Assembly (NCBI GenBank): GCA_951812925.1
Contig: OX638368.1
Span: 80,520,909 to 80,584,908, forward strand
Source of the DNA: Calliopum simillimum
Lineage: Eukaryota > Arthropoda > Insecta > Diptera > Lauxaniidae
DNA: 64,000 nt
Reading direction: 5' to 3'
The notes beneath the pieces are model-generated. The model was given only the letters and a program-made list of their open reading frames with translations. It was not told the DNA's origin and searched no databases. The translations under genes were made by a program, and so were the position numbers. Each line of letters starts with the position of its first letter. Within the stretch, counting starts at the first letter, position 1. Below are positions 1-11,101 of this stretch, in pieces.

Positions 1-212
1 GATGCAGTGGTTTAGCCGTGAGAGCGTTTTTTTCATTTTGGGGCACTGCTCCTCCACTGTGGATTTTAAAAAATTTTAGTTTTTTGAAATACCACCCGCA
101 ATTTTTTTCAGGGATAATGTTGGGGGACCCTTCTAATGTCAAAATCCGCGTACGTCGAAATCGAACGTCCAGTCGTTTTTTTTCGACATTTTCATTTTAT
201 AACGATTTTTTG

Positions 213-345
213 AGTATGTCTTGGTGTTTATATTCATATTATGTACACATATATATGTATATACGTGCATATATATACTTATACATGCATATATGTGTAA
301 TATATAAACATGTATATATATATACATACATATATTTTGTAACGT
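213..345. repeat. AT-rich TA/CATA microsatellite
   Basis: Low-complexity run of alternating TA, CATA and TGTA units. It is followed at 338-361 by a short palindrome (TGTAACGTC ... GACGTTACA). Reading frames crossing it are artefacts of the repeat. No gene is seen in positions 1-540. Confidence 0.75.
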
Positions 346-559
346 CCCAAATGACGTTACAAAAACAAATCCAAATATATTGCACCGCGGGTTCAAATAA
401 TTATAAAAAAAAACCAACAAAAGCACAAACCAACAACAAAAGCACAAACCAATAACAAAATCAACAGTATCATCATATGGTGTACGCACGCAATAACAAC
501 AAACCAACAAAGAACAACCGTCATGCAAAATACATAGCAGCCATATGATTGCACTGTCG

Positions 560-2220
560 CTGCACAACTATAAAAGGGCAATGAAGAAAACAGAACCCAC
601 CATAAGGTTTAATAGTGAACTAAAAGCAGATGGGGAGTCCTTAGTGAGTAGGTTAGATCCTGAATCTTTCGAAAATTACCTAAAGTTAGTTAAGCCCACT
701 GAAATTGCTATAATTCTTAACAGAAAAAATAATAAAAGGAGCTCAGGTGAAGATAATATTTCCAATTTTCTTTTGAGGAAAACTGAATATGTTGTCTGGA
801 AATTTTTAGCGACCCTTTTCAACCATACTTTTAGTATAGGTTATTTTCCCACTTCTTGGAAATGTGCAAAGGTTATTCCCATTCTTTAAACAAACACAGA
901 TCCAAAAGTGCCTAAAAATTATAGACCAATTTCATTATTGTCCAATGTTAGTAAGTTATATGAAGGTTTTATCTTTGATAAACTCAAAAATCATATAGCG
1001 GTTTCAGACCCTCTCACTCCACTAGCCATGCACTGACTCTTCTTTCTGACTTTGTCACAACAAACCTAAATAAGCGGCGTGCAACAATTGCTGTAGCCCT
1101 TGACTTTGAGAAAGCTTTTGACACAGCCTGGATAGAGGGGATAGTGTACAAAATGTATAGAAAATTTAATTTTGACAAGCATCTTTGCAAAATAGTGTTG
1201 GATTACCTCACAGATAGGTCCTTCTTTGTACACTATAATAATGAAAATTCTATTTGTAAGCCAATCACTGCAGGGGTACCCCAGGGCTCTATTCTAGGAC
1301 CAATCCTTTATAATATCCTTTTGGCAGACATTCCCAACTCTGACTCAGATATATTGACCCTTATTTATGCAGACGATATGATGCTTCTAAGTTCAAATGC
1401 TAGGGCCTCAACGGCAAATCTTAAAATGAATGACCACCTAGAGATTCTCAATAGGTTTTTTAGAAAATAGAAACTAAGGTTGAACATAGGAAAGTGTGAA
1501 AGCACAATTTTTAAAGGCCTTAAAAAGGACTTATATCCGAATGCCAGGCAATTTATCCCTGATATAGAAATAAATGGAGATTTTATAAGATATACAGAAC
1601 AAATTAATTATTTAGGTGTTATCTTTGATAGGAAATTTACTTTTAAAACCCATATTGACTACACCTTATCGAAAGCCAAATAAATATTCTTCTGCTACTC
1701 GAACCTGTTTCGCAGAGCAAAACATCTCAAACATGAGATAAGGTTAAATTGCTATAAGCAAATTATTAGGCCCATTTTAGGTTATGCGTTCCTTGTTTGG
1801 TTTGATATCTCGTCAGCCCAAATGGAAAGGCTAAGAATTTTCGAGAGATACACCCTCAGGGTGTGCTTGGGTATTAGAGCTAAACGATACGTAAATGGCA
1901 CCTATAGAAATACTCCTAATAAAGTAGTTTACGACCAAAGTAAATTAATAAGAATAGATTCATTCCTGGTAGGCTTAGCATTAAAATACTCAGGAAAGTT
2001 GCCTTTTGTCAATAACAATCTGCTAGATAATTATTTAAATAAGGAAAGTGATATAGCGTACCCCATAGAAGATAAGCACATGTCACCCATATATTTAAGT
2101 GTATTAAATAATAATAATAATATATATTCAGGTAAAGAACTCTTATTTTACCATAGTAGATTTAAAACACTTGAAGTCAGAAATACAGTGTATAGCACTA
2201 GTCAATTTCTGCAAAATTAA
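560..2220 (+). pseudogene. Jockey-like non-LTR retrotransposon reverse transcriptase, broken
   Basis: Remains of the RT-bearing ORF2 of a non-LTR retrotransposon. The order of motifs is the usual one: an N-terminal RT segment with YRPISLLSN (about 915-950), then FRPSHSTSHALTLL (from about 1001), LDFEKAFDTAW (about 1100), GVPQGSILGP (about 1275) and the catalytic YADD (about 1370), followed by a C-terminal region to the stop at 2218. It is dead: stop TAA at 886-888, a deletion and frameshift near 1000, TAG at 1468-1470 where a Trp codon is expected, and TAA near 1681. No endonuclease domain precedes it, so it is 5' truncated. Jockey clade is the best guess from the RT style; no clear poly-A tail or target duplication was seen. 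Confidence 0.8.
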
Positions 2221-2435
2221 TGACGAGCTAAAATAAGGGTTCTCTATCTGTTGTTATATAGTTTTAGGTAGTTTTAAGACATTGTTTAGTTTTAAGTATA
2301 TAAACTAATAATGAAATTTCCTTTTTTAAAATTTTTTTCGGAAAAATTAACTCAATGTAAACAATGTATTTTATAATTAATGTTATGTAGTAGAATAAGA
2401 TATGTATTATTTTTACAAATTTATAAACCTAATTA

Positions 2436-3337
2436 TTGGGTGTACAACTTAAAAACCGGAAATTTTTAGCGAAATTTGATGCTTTATTGTGGAAAAATGT
2501 TACAATATATTTTATTCAAAGTATTGTCCATTGGAAGCTACAACATTTCCCCATCTTTCAGGCAACTTATGAATTCCATCCCAAAAAAATTGCGCCAGCT
2601 TGGCGGCCAAAAATGAATCGAGCCAATTTTCGATAGCTTGAACTTAAGTGAAGCGTATTCCTGATAGGGCATTCTGCATCGATCGGAACAAATGGTAGTC
2701 TGATGGTGCAAGGTCTGGGCTATAAAGCGGGTGAGGCAAAATTTCCCATCCGTTGTTTTCCGTTGTTTTCCAGGTAATTTTTGACTGGGGCAGCAATATG
2801 TGGCCGAGCGTTATCGTGGTGGAAAATGATTGACTCATGTCTGGTCGCATACGTTGGCCGCTCTGCCTGGATTTTCTGCTTCAATTGGATCAATTGTTGA
2901 AGATAGAATTGAGCATTAATGGTTTGGCCACCTGGCAACAGCTCATAATGGATCACACCTAGCTGGTCCTGACCAGGACGTTCTTTGTCTTCGACATCAA
3001 AATAACCACTTTTAAACCACTCACAACAGCTTGATTCAGCTGGAGCATAGTCCCCATAAACTTCTACAAGAATGCGATGACTTTCGGCAGCTGTTTTCTT
3101 TGCAAAAAAATGGCCCACTAGAACCCCCCCGCATATGCTGTCTTTTTCTCCAATTTTCGAAGTTATTCATCGTGACAAATAATAATGATGCACACAAGAT
3201 AAAATTGTTTTGTGGACTGATTTTGACAGCTGTCAAATGTACCTTCAAAATGACATATATATAAAGTTCGAGCTTTCACGATATTTGTTAGTACGGACAT
3301 CCACCGTCAAATTCCGGTTTTTAAGTTGTACACCCAA
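2436..3337 (-). mobile_element. mariner element, internally deleted copy A
   Basis: A 902 bp Tc1/mariner element. The inverted ends begin TTGGGTGTACAACTTAAAAA on both sides, and both are flanked by the TA target duplication (2434-2435 and 3338-3339). The transposase lies on the minus strand. A full-length mariner is about 1.3 kb; this copy has lost the central part of the gene. It is close kin to copy B, which starts 60 bp downstream. Confidence 0.93.
2646..3196 (-). pseudogene. mariner transposase, central deletion
   Basis: Minus-strand mariner transposase fragments. The N-terminal DNA-binding part is present (FFAKKTAAESHRILVEVYGD, near 3050-3115, preceded by an out-of-frame start motif with NNFENWRKRQ). 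Translation then jumps from the RPG motif straight to VIHYELLPGGQTIN, removing the segment with the first catalytic Asp. The second Asp (HHDNARPH) and third Asp (SPDLAPSDYHLF) are present but in different frames. Family knowledge: mariner transposases use a DD34D triad and are about 345 residues. This copy cannot encode an active enzyme. Confidence 0.9.
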
Positions 3338-3397
3338 TAAGAAACTCTTAGATAAATACGTGTGTATGTTAAGGAAGAATGTATGTAATGTAATGTA

Positions 3398-4275
3398 TTG
3401 GGTGTACAACTTAAAAACCGGAGTTTTTTGGCGAAATTTGATGCTTTATTGTGGAATAATGTTACAATATATTTTATTCAAAGTATTGTCCATTAGAAGC
3501 TACAACATTTCCCCATCTTTCAGGCAATTTATGAATTCCATCCCAAAAAAATTGCGCCGGTTTGGCGGCCAAAAATGAATCTATCCAATTTTCGATATCT
3601 TAAACTTAAGTGAAGCGTATTCCTGATAGGGCATTCTGCATCGATCGGAACAAATGGTAGTCTGATGGTGCAAGGTCTGGGCTATAAAGCGGGTGAGGCA
3701 AAATTTCCCATCCGTTGTTTTCCAGGTAATTTTTGACTGGGGCAGCAATATGTGGCCGAGCGTTGTCATGATGAAAAATTATTGCTTCGTGTCTGGTCGC
3801 ATTTTCCGGGCGTTTTTCGATGATGGCACGCTTCTAACGTATTAATTGTGTTCGATAGAGGTCACCTGTGAGTATTACAGAGCATTACCTTGGCACCATG
3901 GATATTTGCCTTTGGCTGGGAAGGTCCTGGTTGTCCGGGCTTCATATATGAATGTTTGCGTTTCGGGTTGTCGTAATGGATCCATTTTTCATCCCCAGTC
4001 ACGATCCGATGCAAAAATGACTTTTGGCAGCAGTTTTCTTTGCAAAAAAATGACCCAACAGAACCTCCCGCAAATGCTGTCTTTTTCTCCAATTTTCGAA
4101 GATATTCATCGTGAAAAATAATAATGATGCACACAAGATAAAATTGTTTTGTTGACTGATTTTGACAGCTGTCAAATGTACCTTCAAATGACATATATAT
4201 AAAGTTCGAGCTTTCACAATATTTGTTAGTACGGACATCCACCGTCAAATTCCGGTTTTTAAGTTGTATACCCAA
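3398..4275 (-). mobile_element. mariner element, internally deleted copy B
   Basis: An 878 bp element with the same TIRs as copy A, flanked by TA at 3396-3397 and 4276-4277. The right end has one change (TATACCC for TACACCC). It sits in the same orientation as copy A, with only 60 bp between the two (3338-3397). Confidence 0.93.
3600..4190 (-). pseudogene. mariner transposase lacking its N-terminal DNA-binding domain
   Basis: Minus-strand remnants of the same transposase family as copy A. The opening residues (MNIFENWRKRQHLRE, FFAKKTAAKS) run directly into FLHRIVTGDEKWIHYDNPKR, so the helix-turn-helix region is deleted while the first catalytic Asp (TGDEKW) is kept. A further loss follows HGAKVMLC. 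The HHDNARPH and SPDLAPSDYHL motifs are still readable in shifted frames. All three catalytic Asp remain, unlike copy A. Confidence 0.88.
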
Positions 4276-4277
4276 TA

Positions 4278-4772
4278 GTATCAAGACAAAATGTATTTTA
4301 AAGTAATTAAATAAATGGCAATGTATACAGAAGGCAGGCATATCTCAAAAACCGTATGAGATACAGCAATTTTAAGGCCGGATTCGGATTCAGCATTGTA
4401 AAATACATTAAATGTAACTACTTTTATATTTGTTTGTTCTGTTTTTTTTTTTCTTCATTTTTTTAATTTTATATGGGATATGTATTTTTGCGATATTTCA
4501 CGAATACTAGCTGATCCGATTTTCATTCTTACCTAGTTTTGATGTATCAGCATGAAAAAAAAGTACCCCATTGGTAGATTTCGTCGGCATTTTCGGAAAC
4601 CTAAAAGCTCGTTCAGGAGAGGTGTGCGGTGTGAGCTGTTCTACATGCCTCGCCAAGTACTTCCTCGGTGAGAGCAGTCAACAAATAAAGTTATCAGAGC
4701 AAGACGAGGAAAGGAGGAACGAGACATTAAAAACAAGGAGTACCTGCCTCCACAGGATCATTAAGGACCGGA
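4278..4772. other. intervening DNA and probable 5' part of an LTR
   Basis: No gene recognised. The downstream half probably belongs to the LTR that ends at 4996, because that LTR is matched only from 4773 onward by the second copy at 12578. I could not fix the true left edge of the LTR. Confidence 0.4.
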
Positions 4773-4996
4773 TCATAAGTCATCGGAGAAACCGATGCAA
4801 AATTAATAATCGAAAGAATTTTGTAATTGTATTATTGAATAATTAAATACATAAAGGAAATTGTATAAAACGTATAAATCAAATTGGAAAAAAAAAAACA
4901 ATAAAATAAATTTTGTAACTAAGAGTTGATTGTCTTTTAGTCTGACCCTGGACACCACTGAGCTTACCTCAGCCCTAGACAAAAACAATCGTTACA
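4773..4996 (+). repeat. LTR (3' part of 5' LTR) of a gypsy-type element
   Basis: This 224 bp stretch is nearly identical to 12578-12798; I see about two substitutions and a poly-A length difference. It ends in GTTACA immediately before a tRNA-like primer-binding site and gag, as a 5' LTR should. The near-identity of the two copies suggests a recent insertion if both belong to one element. Confidence 0.8.
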
Positions 4997-4997
4997 A

Positions 4998-6500
4998 ATG
5001 GCGCCCGAGCAGGGACTCAGCTTAGGGGAAGGCGAAATTTCATCAGATCCTGTAGCTGGGCCAACAATAATAATAAACAAAAATCAAAATCGAAAACAAG
5101 CAAATGAAGCAAGACCGACACTCCTCGATCCGTCTTCACATGAGTGGATAATTAAGCTACGGAAGGAACGGGTGGTGGAGGAAATGGCGAAACAAGGACT
5201 TGAAACTGAAGGGAGCGTGGAGGCCCTTCGACGCAGATCCAGCACTTTTCTCAAAAACCGACGTGGCCGAAAATCTACAGAAAACCTTGTTAAATTACTC
5301 GCAGAAGAAATCGAGGATAATAGCATAGAGGCACCTGCAGGAAGATCACATCTAAGTAATGCAGAGGTTATGGATACCGTAAGGGAATGGAATTTGCAAT
5401 ATGAAGGATCAGAAAATGTTTTGGATTTTATATACGAAGTGGAGGAAATGGCGAAAAGCTATGAGATTCCTCTGGATAAAATGTTAGTTCCAATATTTGT
5501 GCTGCTTTAAAGGAAAGCTGCTGACTGGTGGAGGATTAAGAAGGATAAAATATCCTCGTGGAAGCAGTTCCGCAGAGAAGCTGGAAATTTCTTTTTGCCA
5601 GCACGGTACTTTATGCGACTAGAGGATGATATTCATAGTCGCCGACAAGGCCCTCGTGAAAGAGGAAAGGATTATATTTTAGGTATCCAAAATCTAATCT
5701 GCCAAAACCCACGTTTGCGTTCTCGGGACTTCACGGATAAAATATTCGATGGCCTACGACCAGAATATCGCTTATTTATCAACAGAAATGGATTCGGGAC
5801 CATTGACGAATTAATAAAACTCGTTGAGTATGAATTTATCCAAATCGAAGAAGAGAGACAGAACCCCAGACGGCTGTCTAGTCACGTAGCGCAAGTCTGG
5901 CCAAACGAGTTCATTGAGTACTCTCGGCTGGGCCATGAAACTACTTTAGGTAATCCAGTTGCACACTCGGTGCCCGAGAAAAACTTAATCACTGAGAATC
6001 CCCAAGATAGGGAAAAAGATGAAGTGAATACAAAATTGGACAAAGATTGGATCGAGCGTTCCTTAAACGTATCCAGTACTCCTAACTTCTGGGAAAGTGA
6101 AAACCACGGAACACGGAAGTTGGGCATTGACCGACGACAGATAACCGAAGTTTCACCTACAAACGTCTACCATCCGCTACAGATACCAGCCATCCTAAAT
6201 AAGCTCAAAACTAGAGACCGGAGAATAAATCATTCAGGAATAAAACATTCTGTTGAACAGCAATGTTATCCACAACATAACGACTTTTATAACGGCATAA
6301 CTAATCAAACTGATAAACTACAGAACGTACGACGCAACAAACTACAATACTTCGAGGAGCACGTCTCCAGTAGTTCGAATTGTGAGAAAGGTTTCCATCT
6401 AATATCAGTAGTAAAGGAATTCAATTATACGAAGTTCAAAAAAATGCCATATCCGAAACAAACAAATTGGAAAACCAGGAAAAAATGTAAACTGCACTAA
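4998..6500 (+). pseudogene. gag: Ty3/gypsy-type Gag, one in-frame stop
   Basis: One long reading frame from 4998 to 6500, interrupted only by TAA at 5508-5510; both halves share a frame. The first 170 residues are basic and hydrophilic. After the stop comes the retrotransposon gag signature: AADWW, then WKQFRREAGNFFLPARYF, RRQGPRERGKDYI and LRPEYRLFI (about 5510-5800). The C-terminal third is polar with no obvious zinc knuckle. The LTR and PBS directly upstream give the context. Pol does not follow; at about 6.65 kb the sequence changes to an I-clade element in opposite orientation. Starting at 4998 puts the start codon inside the PBS; a later Met is possible. Confidence 0.8.
4999..5016 (+). 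other. primer-binding site, tRNA-Lys type
   Basis: TGGCGCCCGAGCAGGGAC lies 2 bp after the LTR end. It closely resembles the 3' end complement of tRNA-Lys used by many retroelements. Unusually, the ATG of the gag reading frame (4998-5000) overlaps its first bases. Confidence 0.8.
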
Positions 6501-6650
6501 ACAGATTTGGGGAAAAAAAACAATAGTCATAAAAAAAAAATAGACTGGGCAAAACCAATATTCGGAATTTTAAAAAAAAAAAAAAAAAAAAAAATTTAAA
6601 TAGAAAATACACAGAAGAAGAAATATGTAAAATTATACAAAAAAGGAAAA
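6501..6650. other. A-rich junction after gag
   Basis: Stop codons followed by poly-A runs (a block of about 24 A near 6573-6596) and A-rich sequence. It marks the boundary between the gypsy gag and the 3' end of the minus-strand I-clade element. No gene seen. Confidence 0.5.
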
Positions 6651-6754
6651 AATATTTATTTATTTAAGTATTTTACTTTATAAATAAATTTATAAAGTAT
6701 TAAGGTACGGGGCAACAGGGCCATAAGTACCAGTAACAGAAGTATTTACATATA

Positions 6755-7755
6755 TTAAATATCAGTTATAGATAAACTGTGTTTTGCTAAACATTCTTTA
6801 ATAATTTTGTAGGAATCTTTTATGCTGCAGTCTAATAATTTATTGAATTGGTTGATTTTTTCTTGAAACAGGACAGTCAGCAAAAATGTGCTGAACAGTG
6901 AGTGAAGTAGTACAAAATTCACATTCCATTGGAGTGGTTCTTTCAAATAAATGTTTTGTGGTGAATAATGTTTTTCCAAGTCTGACTCTGGCTATAGAAA
7001 TACACTCTTCTCTGGATAATTTTGGGTTGTAGTTGAGTCTCACTAAGGAAGGATTATGTGTGCTCAAAAAGGTGTTCGAAGTGTTCCAATTTGATTGCTG
7101 GATTTCTCTCTGAGTATTAAAATAACAACTTAATATTGCCGAATCTAAGCAAGGGGTGACAGCAACTAAAGGTAGCAAAAAAGCCTGCTTAGCAGCAGAG
7201 TCAGCGTATTCATTCCCAGGAATTCCTATATGACCTGGAGTACACAAGGTTGAAACAACATTTAAAAAATTTATATTGCCAACAACATAGTTAAAGATGT
7301 TTTCTTTTCGGGTAGCTAAGGCCTTTAAAACTGAAAGACTGTCAGAGCAAATTAATGTTTCTGGTGCATTTTCACATACAGCATATCTAATTGCAAAATG
7401 TAAGGCTTGAAGTTCAGCATGAAATATCCCTGAGTACAGTGGCAAAAGTCCTTGATGTATGATTGCAAAATCTCCATTTGACAATTCTTTCGTTACAGCA
7501 TAGGATGAAGAACCTTCTGAGAATGAACCATCTGTGTAAATAATTGTGTCTGGAGAAAAACTAGAAATTTTGTCCAAAAATAATTTTCGATATACTATTG
7601 GATTTATAGAGTTTTTTGAATGAATGTTTAAACTAGTATCGACGGAGAAATTTTGCCCTACCGGGGAAACTGGCTCCAAATTTGGGATGGGAACATTGAA
7701 TTTTGTTAAAAGGTTCACAGTATTCTTAATGCCGCACCAATTTTTCTTGGAGTAT
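6755..7755 (-). pseudogene. I-clade ORF2, RNase H domain and C-terminus
   Basis: RNase HI domain of the non-LTR polyprotein. The four catalytic acidic positions are visible: YTDGSFSEGS, FHAELQALH, CSDSLSVLKAL and GHIGIPGNEYADSAAK. A C-terminal Cys/His motif follows (CEFCTTSLTVQHIFADCP), as in other RNase H-bearing non-LTR elements. A frameshift near 6860 separates it from the final residues to the stop near 6755. In contrast with the RT domain, no key RNase H residue is lost. Confidence 0.88.
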
Positions 7756-9870
7756 TCACGATTTTGGGTTTTTTTGAGAACTTCCCAAAACTCTTTGTGT
7801 GGATTTAACTGCTAATTTGATGCATCTGTTGTTTTTAACTAATTCAAAATCTTGATAGCGCGCTTCAACCCTAAGGGCTTCTAGAGGTGTGCAGGAGAGA
7901 ATTCCTGCCGCAGTTCTAAAGCATATGTTGAGAGCAACATTGATTTTTCTAATATTCGAAGCGGAAGTCCATCCATATATAGATATAGCATGTTGAATCG
8001 TACCTACTGTCAGAGATTTGCAGATCGCAATAGCTGTATCAATGTGTGGTCCTTTTTTCCTTGAGCAAATAACTTTCAAAATATTGTTAATTTTTTTTAG
8101 TTTATCTGTTATAAGCCTAGTTTGCTCATTCCATAAAAGATTTTTGGTAAATTGAACTCCTAATATTCGCATTTTATATCTGATTTCAATGTTATTCTCT
8201 CTCAAGCATAATGATGTATTGGAACATTTATGTTTTCTGCAGACATGAAGAACTTCAGCTTGGTTTATTGGAACGTTTGCTCCTCTACTGACAGCCCATT
8301 GATTGATTTTGTGATCGAAAAGGTTTAAGTTGTTGGTTACTTCTTGAGGTGTGCCGGAAGCAACAGCAAATATATTATCAGCGTAGATCCCAAAAAAGTC
8401 AATACCTTCAGAGTCTTTAAGTGCTCTTATTAAAGAATTGGTATACACTGTAAATAACACAACTGAAAGAGCTGAACCTTGAGGTACTCCATTGTTGAGA
8501 GGGAGTTTTTGTGACAGAAATCCATCCACCCGAGTAGTAATGTGTCTGTTTGTAAGGAATGACAAAATGACCTTGAGTAAATTTTTTGGAATACCCCACT
8601 CATGAAGTTCTTGAATAACAAAAGTTGAGATGACACGGTCAAAAGCTTTTTCGAGGTCTTCGGATAACACGACACTGTGCTTTTTATTATTCATGTTTAC
8701 CCTGAGTTGAGATTCGAGTTGGTGGCATAAAGTGTGTACACCGTGATTTGGCAAAAAAGCATGTTGTCCACTTAGTAATTTATATTTTGAGCAAGACCAT
8801 AATCAAGAAGCAACTATTTTATCAAAAGTTTTTAATAAAACAGGTAATAATGATATAGGCCTGTAACCAGTAACATGATTAGGGCTCTTACCAGGCTTTG
8901 GGATGGGACATAAAATAGCATGCTTCCAGTCGTGAGGATAAATTCCCGTTTTTAATATATTGCTGAAAAGTTGACAAATTCGTATCTTTAAAGTCAAAGA
9001 TGAGTTTTTGATCATTGAATATGTGATCTTATCTGCACTTGGAGTAGATCCTTTTAGATTTTGTAGTACCAATTCTAGTTCAGCAATGGTTACATCTTCA
9101 ACAATGTATCTAAAGTTTGAAGTGATTTCAGGCAATGTTTCATTATTAATTAAATGTTTTGCTGTAATCAATTCCCTGTCAAATGATCGATCCGAACCAA
9201 TAGCGCTCCAGCAGTTAGCAAATAAATCGGCTTTGTCTTTAGGGAGAGATAGAACATCATTTTGCTGGAAAATAGATGGGAAATTATTTACTCTTGCAGT
9301 TCTAATTTTGTTGACCTTGTTCCATAAGATTCTAGTATCCATCGAAGGATTCAAAGAATTAAGGAAGTTGTTCCAAGTAGATCTTTTAGCATCTTTACAA
9401 GCTCTCCTTACTTTTGCACAGGATTTTCTGTAATCTAGACAATTGGTTTGACATCTAACTCTTTTGAAATTTTTCCATAATTGATTTTTTTCCCGAATCA
9501 ACGAAGAGATTTCAGAATTAAACCATATTGGACTACTCCGATTGTTTGCCGACCTGCTCATAGGCATGGATTCATTAGCTGATTTTCTTAATATTCTTTT
9601 TATTTGTGCCGCTTCCCTATTAACATTGGTGGATTGTTGGAAAGTGGTTGAATATTCTATTGTTTTGTCATTAAATCTGGGCCAGTTGGCTTTTTTGTCT
9701 GAAAATCTTATGACTGGGAGTTTTTCATTTGTTGCAAGACGATTGTAAATGATAATTGGAAAATGATCACATAACTCTGGTTGATGGAGACATTTCCAAG
9801 TCAGTGTAGGTGCAAGATCAACAGATGTCATCGAAACGTCTACTGCTGTTAATGTATTTCTTGTGCTGAG
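7756..9870 (-). pseudogene. I-clade ORF2, reverse transcriptase domain
   Basis: RT region of the same ORF2. Reading down the minus strand: WPRFNDKTI, an Arg/Lys-rich linker, YRPISLLPVLLKTFDKIV, SEDLEKAFDRVIS, NNGVPQGSALSVVLF and then YADN where the catalytic YADD is expected. The thumb region continues with MRILGVQF. There is a frameshift between about 8803 and 8754. Loss of the second catalytic Asp plus the frameshift means the RT is inactive. Confidence 0.88.
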
Positions 9871-10126
9871 CAAGGTAGGAGAACTATCATTTATAATCGT
9901 AAGGTTTCTATTGTTAGAAAAGTTTTCCCATATTGTCCCACTTGGTGAAGTGTTTTGGGAACCCCACAAGGTATTTTATGAATTAAGATCTCCAATTATG
10001 AGATGATGGTCCAAGCCAAAAGAATGAATATCATCCACATGATAAGGTGTTAAATACACGTCTCTCTCTTGTAGATATTGGTGATATGAAGATCAGATTT
10101 ACCTTTTATTGTTATGGTATGAAATA

Positions 10127-10994
10127 GAGTAGAACGGGGCAATGTCGTGCACTCAACTTTGACATGGTCGTAAAGCCGTACATCTCAACCGAATGCGACG
10201 AGTAAGCATCCGATCGAAAGATAATTTCGTTGGTTACATCCATGTGTAACAACATTTGTGTAGCGAGAAATTGTGTTTGTGTAAGTGAAGAAAAAAAAAT
10301 GTGCACGACATTACCCCCCTCAAAATTTGTGGGGTAATGTCGTGCATTGTTTTCCGAGCATAGTAAAGGTACCAAAATGTGTGAGAAATGATAGATAGTG
10401 GTTCTATTAGAGGAGATTTAGCATTATCATGTATTTATTCATTATTATACAAGTATGAAGTACATAATATGTTGTGTAGAGTAGAACGGGGTAATGTCGT
10501 GCACTCAACTTTGACATGCTCGTAAATCCGTACATCTCAAGCGAATGCAACGAGTAAGCATCCGATCGAAAGATAATTTCATTGGTTACATCCATGTGTA
10601 ACAACATTTGTGTAGCGAGGAATTGTGTTTGTGTAAGTGAATGTGCACGACATTACCCCAATGGTCGTTTTAAAGGTCAACTTCGATAACTCGGTGAAGC
10701 CCAAAATTTTTTTCGAAAACTAAATACTCCTTTTCTTTGGCAGGATATTTCGTTTCAGAAAACACTTACCTGGTATATTTTCCCGCAAGAAAAATTATTT
10801 TTCTGACCCGATGAAAAAACACTTTTATCGTCCCGAAAGCGTGCATTTTGAAAAAAAGGTTACTCTGTAGAGACGAACTGGTGAAAATTGCTAGTATTAT
10901 ATGCATAAGCTCAGTTGGTAAATCATTCAATTCTTTGTGCTAAAACAGCCAGTGCACGACATTACCCCCTGCACGACATTACCCCGTTCTCCTC
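10127..10994. mobile_element. TA-flanked noncoding TIR element with internal repeats
   Basis: 868 bp with inverted ends of the form GAG(T/G)AGAACGGGG, flanked by TA at 10125-10126 and 10995-10996. The motif GGGGTAATGTCGTGCA or its complement recurs about six times inside. A block of about 130 bp starting AGAGTAGAACGGGG is present twice (near 10126 and 10480). It has no coding capacity. The TA duplication suggests mobilisation by a Tc1/mariner-type transposase. It interrupts the endonuclease of the I-clade element. Confidence 0.8.
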
Positions 10995-11101
10995 TAGTAA
11001 ATTGTTCTGCGAAATTTTATGTTGTGACACCTTGATATTGTTTTTAACTAAAGAAGCTATTCCTGCTTTAGCATATAAGTAGTTTTTATTATGGTAAAAT
11101 A

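Noticed and set aside
338..361. Palindrome TGTAACGTC...GACGTTACA as an LTR edge
   Set aside because: It has TG...CA ends but is only 24 bp, with no second copy or primer-binding site nearby.
139..567. Long minus-strand ORF with Tyr/Ile/Cys-rich protein
   Set aside because: It is produced by the TATA/CATA microsatellite and low-complexity CAA runs.
4571..4846. ORF before the gag LTR as a host gene
   Set aside because: It overlaps LTR sequence repeated at 12578, and the protein has no recognisable domain.
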